Positions 6,130-8,963 of a stretch of DNA of 8,963 bases are shown one piece after another. The DNA lies in contig CAJTWX010000024.1 in assembly GCA_910580155.1 (NCBI GenBank), forward strand, positions 1 to 8,963, read 5' to 3'. The stretch's first letter is position 1. Each line of letters starts with the position of its first letter. Both the position numbers and the translations under genes were made by a program. Source of the stretch: an uncultured Alphaproteobacteria bacterium. GTDB lineage: Bacteria > Pseudomonadota > Alphaproteobacteria > RF32 > CAG-239. The notes beneath the pieces were generated by a model, which saw only the letters and a list, made by a program, of their open reading frames with translations, was not told the origin of the DNA and did no database searches.

Positions 6130-7581
6130 ATGGCAGAAGAAGCATTTGCAAGCGATGGACGTTCTATTGAAACGCAATGGAGTCAGGTTTGCAGTCAATT
6201 AAAAATGGAATTTGGTGAGACTGCATTTGACAGTTGGCTTAAACCACTGACTGTCGGAGATTTTAATAACGGTATAATGAACATCTGCGCACCGACTGCT
6301 TTTATGAAAAACTGGGTAGTAACTCATTATTCAGACAGAATTAATAAAATTTGGGAACAACAGAATCCCTGTATTAAGAAAATTAACTTTATTGTTCAGA
6401 CCGGTTTTGCCGACCGTCGCAGTGTTGACACTTCACTATTAAAGAAAATTTCTTCAACACCGACGCCGCAAAATATTTATGGTTGCAACATTAACAGCAG
6501 CTCTTTCGGATTAGTTGCCGGCTCTAACCTTGCCAATGACTCCGCAAAAAATAATAATCTGGCAACACCGCTTAATCCGAATTATACTTTTGAAAACTTT
6601 GTTGTCGGCAAAACAAATGAATTTGCCTGCGCGGCTGCAAAAAAAGTTGCCGAAGCAAAAAATGTACCGTTTAACCCGTTATTCCTTTATTCAAGCGTTG
6701 GTTTAGGAAAAACACACTTAATGCACTCGATTATCTGGCACATTAAGAAAAATGACCCAACCCGCAATGTTATTTATCTGACAGCCGAACAATTTGTTTA
6801 TAAATTTGTTAAAGCATTACGCTACAAAGACACAGCCGCTTTCAAAGAACAGTTTCGCTCTGTAGACGTATTGATGGTTGATGACTTCCAGTTTATGGGC
6901 AACAAAGGAACAACCCAAGAAGAGTTTTTCCACACATTCAGTTCCTTAGTTGAAGAAGGCAAACAAGTTATTATTTCAGCCGATAAATCCCCGACCGATT
7001 TGGACGGCATTGAAGAACGCCTGAAATCCCGTTTGGTTGGCGGATTGGTTGTTGACATTATGCCTACAAATTTTGAGTTAAGAATGGGTATTTTGCAGAA
7101 AAAAGCAGAATTAATGGGAATTGAATTACCTCAGAAGGTTGCTGAATTTTTAGCACAAAAAATTACATCTAATGTTCGCGAGCTGGAAGGTTCCTTGAAA
7201 CGGGTAGCCGCTCATTCCCAGTTACTTTCGGGCAAAGAAATTACTTTGGATATGACGCAGGATGTATTGAAAGATATGCTTCGTTCTATTGACCGCAAGA
7301 CAACAATTGACGAGATTCAGAAAAAAGTTGCCGAACACTTCAATATTTCGGTTAAAGAACTACAGTCGTCCCGCCGTGCAAGAACTGTTGCAAGACCGCG
7401 TCAAGTTGCAATGTATCTTGCCAAACAGCTGACTTCGCGCTCTTTGCCGGAAATCGGCCGCAAGTTTGACCGTGACCACACAACCGTTATGCACGCGGTT
7501 CGCAAAGTAGAAGAGTTGATTATCGAAGACCAGAATCTGGCTGAAGATATTGAGATTTTGAGAAGAACTCTCGAAAACTGA
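6130..7581 (+). CDS. dnaA: Chromosomal replication initiator protein DnaA
   Basis: DnaA binds origin DNA, oligomerises with ATP and opens the duplex. The 483-residue product has the four usual domains: domain I (about 14-80, W-S-Q-V start and FDSWLKPL), a variable linker, the AAA+ domain from about 155, and the DNA-binding domain from about 400. In the AAA+ part the P-loop is SSVGLGKT (188-195), Walker B VDD is 250-252, the arginine finger is probably R301 in ERLKSRL, and sensor II is R350 in NVRELEG. Domain IV has SSRRARTVARPRQVAMYLAK, then IGRKF (442-446) and RDHTTVMHA (448-456). Two oddities stand out: serine replaces the usual first glycine of the P-loop, and only one residue (D447) separates F446 from RDH where two, usually GG, are common. 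Length is close to E. coli (467). It is followed by dnaN at 108 bases. Confidence 0.97.
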   Translation: MAEEAFASDGRSIETQWSQVCSQLKMEFGETAFDSWLKPLTVGDFNNGIMNICAPTAFMKNWVVTHYSDRINKIWEQQNPCIKKINFIVQTGFADRRSVDTSLLKKISSTPTPQNIYGCNINSSSFGLVAGSNLANDSAKNNNLATPLNPNYTFENFVVGKTNEFACAAAKKVAEAKNVPFNPLFLYSSVGLGKTHLMHSIIWHIKKNDPTRNVIYLTAEQFVYKFVKALRYKDTAAFKEQFRSVDVLMVDDFQFMGNKGTTQEEFFHTFSSLVEEGKQVIISADKSPTDLDGIEERLKSRLVGGLVVDIMPTNFELRMGILQKKAELMGIELPQKVAEFLAQKITSNVRELEGSLKRVAAHSQLLSGKEITLDMTQDVLKDMLRSIDRKTTIDEIQKKVAEHFNISVKELQSSRRARTVARPRQVAMYLAKQLTSRSLPEIGRKFDRDHTTVMHAVRKVEELIIEDQNLAEDIEILRRTLEN

Positions 7582-7602
7582 CTAATATAAAAAAAACTGT
7601 TG

Positions 7603-7670
7603 AAGACTTGTTTTTTGACTTCTGCTTTTATTGAATTGTGATAGAATGCAGGAAAATAGAAACAAGTCTT
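7603..7670. repeat. Long-armed inverted repeat between dnaA and dnaN
   Basis: AAGACTTGTTT (7603-7613) and AAACAAGTCTT (7660-7670) are perfect 11-base reverse complements separated by 46 bases. The spacer contains the likely dnaN promoter. The right arm ends 19 bases before the dnaN ATG. The arms could be paired regulator sites, or in a dnaA-dnaN readthrough transcript could fold into a long-range hairpin. The loop is too long for a normal terminator. Confidence 0.6.
7615..7647 (+). promoter_or_regulatory. Putative dnaN promoter
   Basis: TTGACT (7615-7620) is a good -35. At a 16-base spacing, as in the rpsT and dnaA promoters, the -10 would be TGTGAT (7637-7642), which lacks the important second-position A. 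Alternatively TGATAGAAT (7639-7647) is an extended -10 with TAGAAT and would not need TTGACT, from which it is 21 bases away. The exact -10 is unresolved. Confidence 0.45.
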
Positions 7671-7689
7671 TATTTATGGGATAAAAACA

Positions 7690-8808
7690 ATGAAATTTAC
7701 CATTGAACGCGCACACTTTTTGAAGACTCTCAGCCATATTCAGAGTATTGTTGAGAAAAGAAATACAATTCCGGTTTTATCTAATGTCCGTATTGAGGCA
7801 AAAGGCTCGGCCATTAACTTTAAAGCGACCGATATGGATATTGAAATTACAGAAATTGTTGAAGCTAAAATCGCAGAAGAAGGCGCCACAACGGCTCCGG
7901 CTCATATGCTTTATGATATTGTCAGAAAGCTTTCTGACGGTTCTGACGTTGAACTGACATATCCGGATGAAAAAGGGGCTCTGAGCATTGCTTCTGCCCG
8001 CTCTAAATTTTCACTTTCAACTATCGGCGTTGAAGATTTTCCGATTATTTCAGGTGATGATTTGCCGATTAATTTTGAAATCAGCAAAGACGAACTCAAG
8101 ACTTTGATTGATCGTACGCAATTCTCCGCATCGGTTGAAGAAGCCCGTTATTATTTAAATGGCTTATATGTACACGCTAAGACAGAGGGGGATACGAAAG
8201 TTTTGCGTGTTGTTGCTACAGACGGTCACCGTCTGGCTTGCGCAGAATCGCCTCTACCAGAGGGAGCCGAAAAGCTTGAAGGCGTTATTATTCCGAGAAA
8301 ATCTGTTTTAGAAATCAGAAAATTACTGGATGATGCATCAATTGACAATGTTAAGATGGCTTTATCCGAAAACAAGGTTCGCCTTTCTTTTGAAGATATA
8401 ACTTTAACTTCAAAATTGATTGACGGTACCTTTCCGGACTATGAACGTGTTATTCCGACGGATAATGACAAAATTTTGGAAGTTAATGTCAAAGAACTGG
8501 CTTCTGCTGTTGACCGTGTTTCGGTTGTGACTGAACGGAGCCGCGGCATCCGTTTGATTACAGATACGAATCACGTTACAATTGCTGCGTCTAATGCAGA
8601 ACTTGGCAATGCTACCGAGGAATTGGAAGCACGCTATGAGAAAGAGCCGATTGATACCGGTTATAACTTCCGTTATCTTTTGGATATTTTAGCGCAAATT
8701 AAAGGGGAAGATGTTCGTTTCAGTTTATCCAGCAATGCAACTGCAACGGTAATTAACGACACATCTGACAATAGTGCCATTTATGTTTTAATGCCAATGA
8801 GAATCTAA
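7690..8808 (+). CDS. dnaN: DNA polymerase III beta subunit (sliding clamp)
   Basis: The beta clamp is a ring-shaped dimer that holds DNA polymerase III on the template and docks other replication and repair proteins. The 372-residue product (E. coli 366) starts MKFTIERAHFLKTLSHIQSIVEKRNTIPVLSNV and ends YVLMPMRI, both characteristic; the MPM-R-hydrophobic end helps form the partner-binding pocket. Three similar domains of about 120 residues are expected, and the second contains the conserved VVATDGHRLA. No interruption is visible. The Shine-Dalgarno is weak (GGGA at 7678-7681, 8 bases from ATG), so the start rests on the conserved N-terminus. recF begins immediately at the stop codon, which suggests translational coupling. 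Confidence 0.97.
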   Translation: MKFTIERAHFLKTLSHIQSIVEKRNTIPVLSNVRIEAKGSAINFKATDMDIEITEIVEAKIAEEGATTAPAHMLYDIVRKLSDGSDVELTYPDEKGALSIASARSKFSLSTIGVEDFPIISGDDLPINFEISKDELKTLIDRTQFSASVEEARYYLNGLYVHAKTEGDTKVLRVVATDGHRLACAESPLPEGAEKLEGVIIPRKSVLEIRKLLDDASIDNVKMALSENKVRLSFEDITLTSKLIDGTFPDYERVIPTDNDKILEVNVKELASAVDRVSVVTERSRGIRLITDTNHVTIAASNAELGNATEELEARYEKEPIDTGYNFRYLLDILAQIKGEDVRFSLSSNATATVINDTSDNSAIYVLMPMRI

Positions 8809-8963
8809 GTGAACACTGCGGCGAACTTTTATTTCAACTCCGATAATGCTAGGGTTAGGTCTGCCATCAGGCGCCTGACCTTAGTTAATTTTCGGAATTA
8901 TCGTTATTTAAGATTAAATCTGGATAAGCCTTTTATTGTTTTAAGCGGCGAAAATGGCAGCGG
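8809..8963 (+). CDS. recF: DNA replication and repair protein RecF (3' partial)
   Basis: RecF is an SMC-like ATPase that, with RecO and RecR, helps load RecA at single-stranded gaps. The 51 complete codons in the window include RRLTLVNFRNYRYLRL, the conserved RecF opening, and the start of Walker A, SGENGSG, cut by the window edge just before the expected Lys. The only usable start in frame is GTG at 8809, directly after the dnaN TAA, with no clear Shine-Dalgarno; coupling to dnaN would explain this. It gives about 21 residues before the conserved I-R-R-L-T-L, longer than the few residues usual for RecF. The dnaA-dnaN-recF order supports the call. Confidence 0.92.
   Translation, partial: MNTAANFYFNSDNARVRSAIRRLTLVNFRNYRYLRLNLDKPFIVLSGENGS

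Noticed and set aside
7676..7684. Two-codon upstream frame ATG-GGA-TAA before dnaN.
   Set aside because: It overlaps the likely Shine-Dalgarno and has none of its own; chance is the simplest explanation.
8867..8878. 12-base palindrome TCAGGCGCCTGA in the start of recF.
   Set aside because: About two perfect 12-base palindromes are expected by chance in a window this size, and this one is inside coding sequence.

Overview
The window is a stretch of housekeeping chromosome from an alphaproteobacterium of low to moderate GC. The gene sequences support this: RpsT, DnaA, DnaN and RecF read as full bacterial types, MutM ends in the alphaproteobacterial-looking GRSTFYC block, and the J-domain protein has the Cys-rich front half that I associate with Alphaproteobacteria. 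The order mutM - (small gene) - rpsT - dnaA - dnaN - recF is also typical of that class. The AT-rich intergenic DNA and the departures from textbook sequences in MutM and DnaA suggest a divergent lineage, perhaps host-associated. That last point is inference.

Layout. Bases 1-3320 hold the transcription-repair coupling factor Mfd on the plus strand, lacking roughly its first 60 residues. It converges on a minus-strand J-domain protein (3317-3877), and the two genes share one TTAA for their stop codons. A divergent intergenic region (3878-4038) carries the promoter of the J-domain gene and leads into mutM (4039-4878). A small exported protein of unknown function follows (4889-5263), its Shine-Dalgarno overlapping the mutM stop. 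Then comes rpsT (5371-5631) with its own promoter and a strong intrinsic terminator, and a noncoding AT-rich region of about 430 bases. The last block is dnaA (6130-7581), dnaN (7690-8808) and the first 155 bases of recF, whose GTG start abuts the dnaN stop.

Function. dnaA, dnaN and recF supply the replication initiator, the sliding clamp and a gap-repair loader. mfd and mutM supply transcription-coupled repair and 8-oxoguanine repair. I recognised no mobile element, CRISPR array, tRNA or rRNA.

I do not see a new multi-gene system here. The points most worth checking are a MutM zinc finger lacking its usual fourth cysteine and carrying a longer loop, a DnaA signature one residue short at the helix-turn-helix, a perfect 11-base inverted repeat bracketing the probable dnaN promoter, a 15-base palindrome in the dnaA leader, and the small exported protein between mutM and rpsT.
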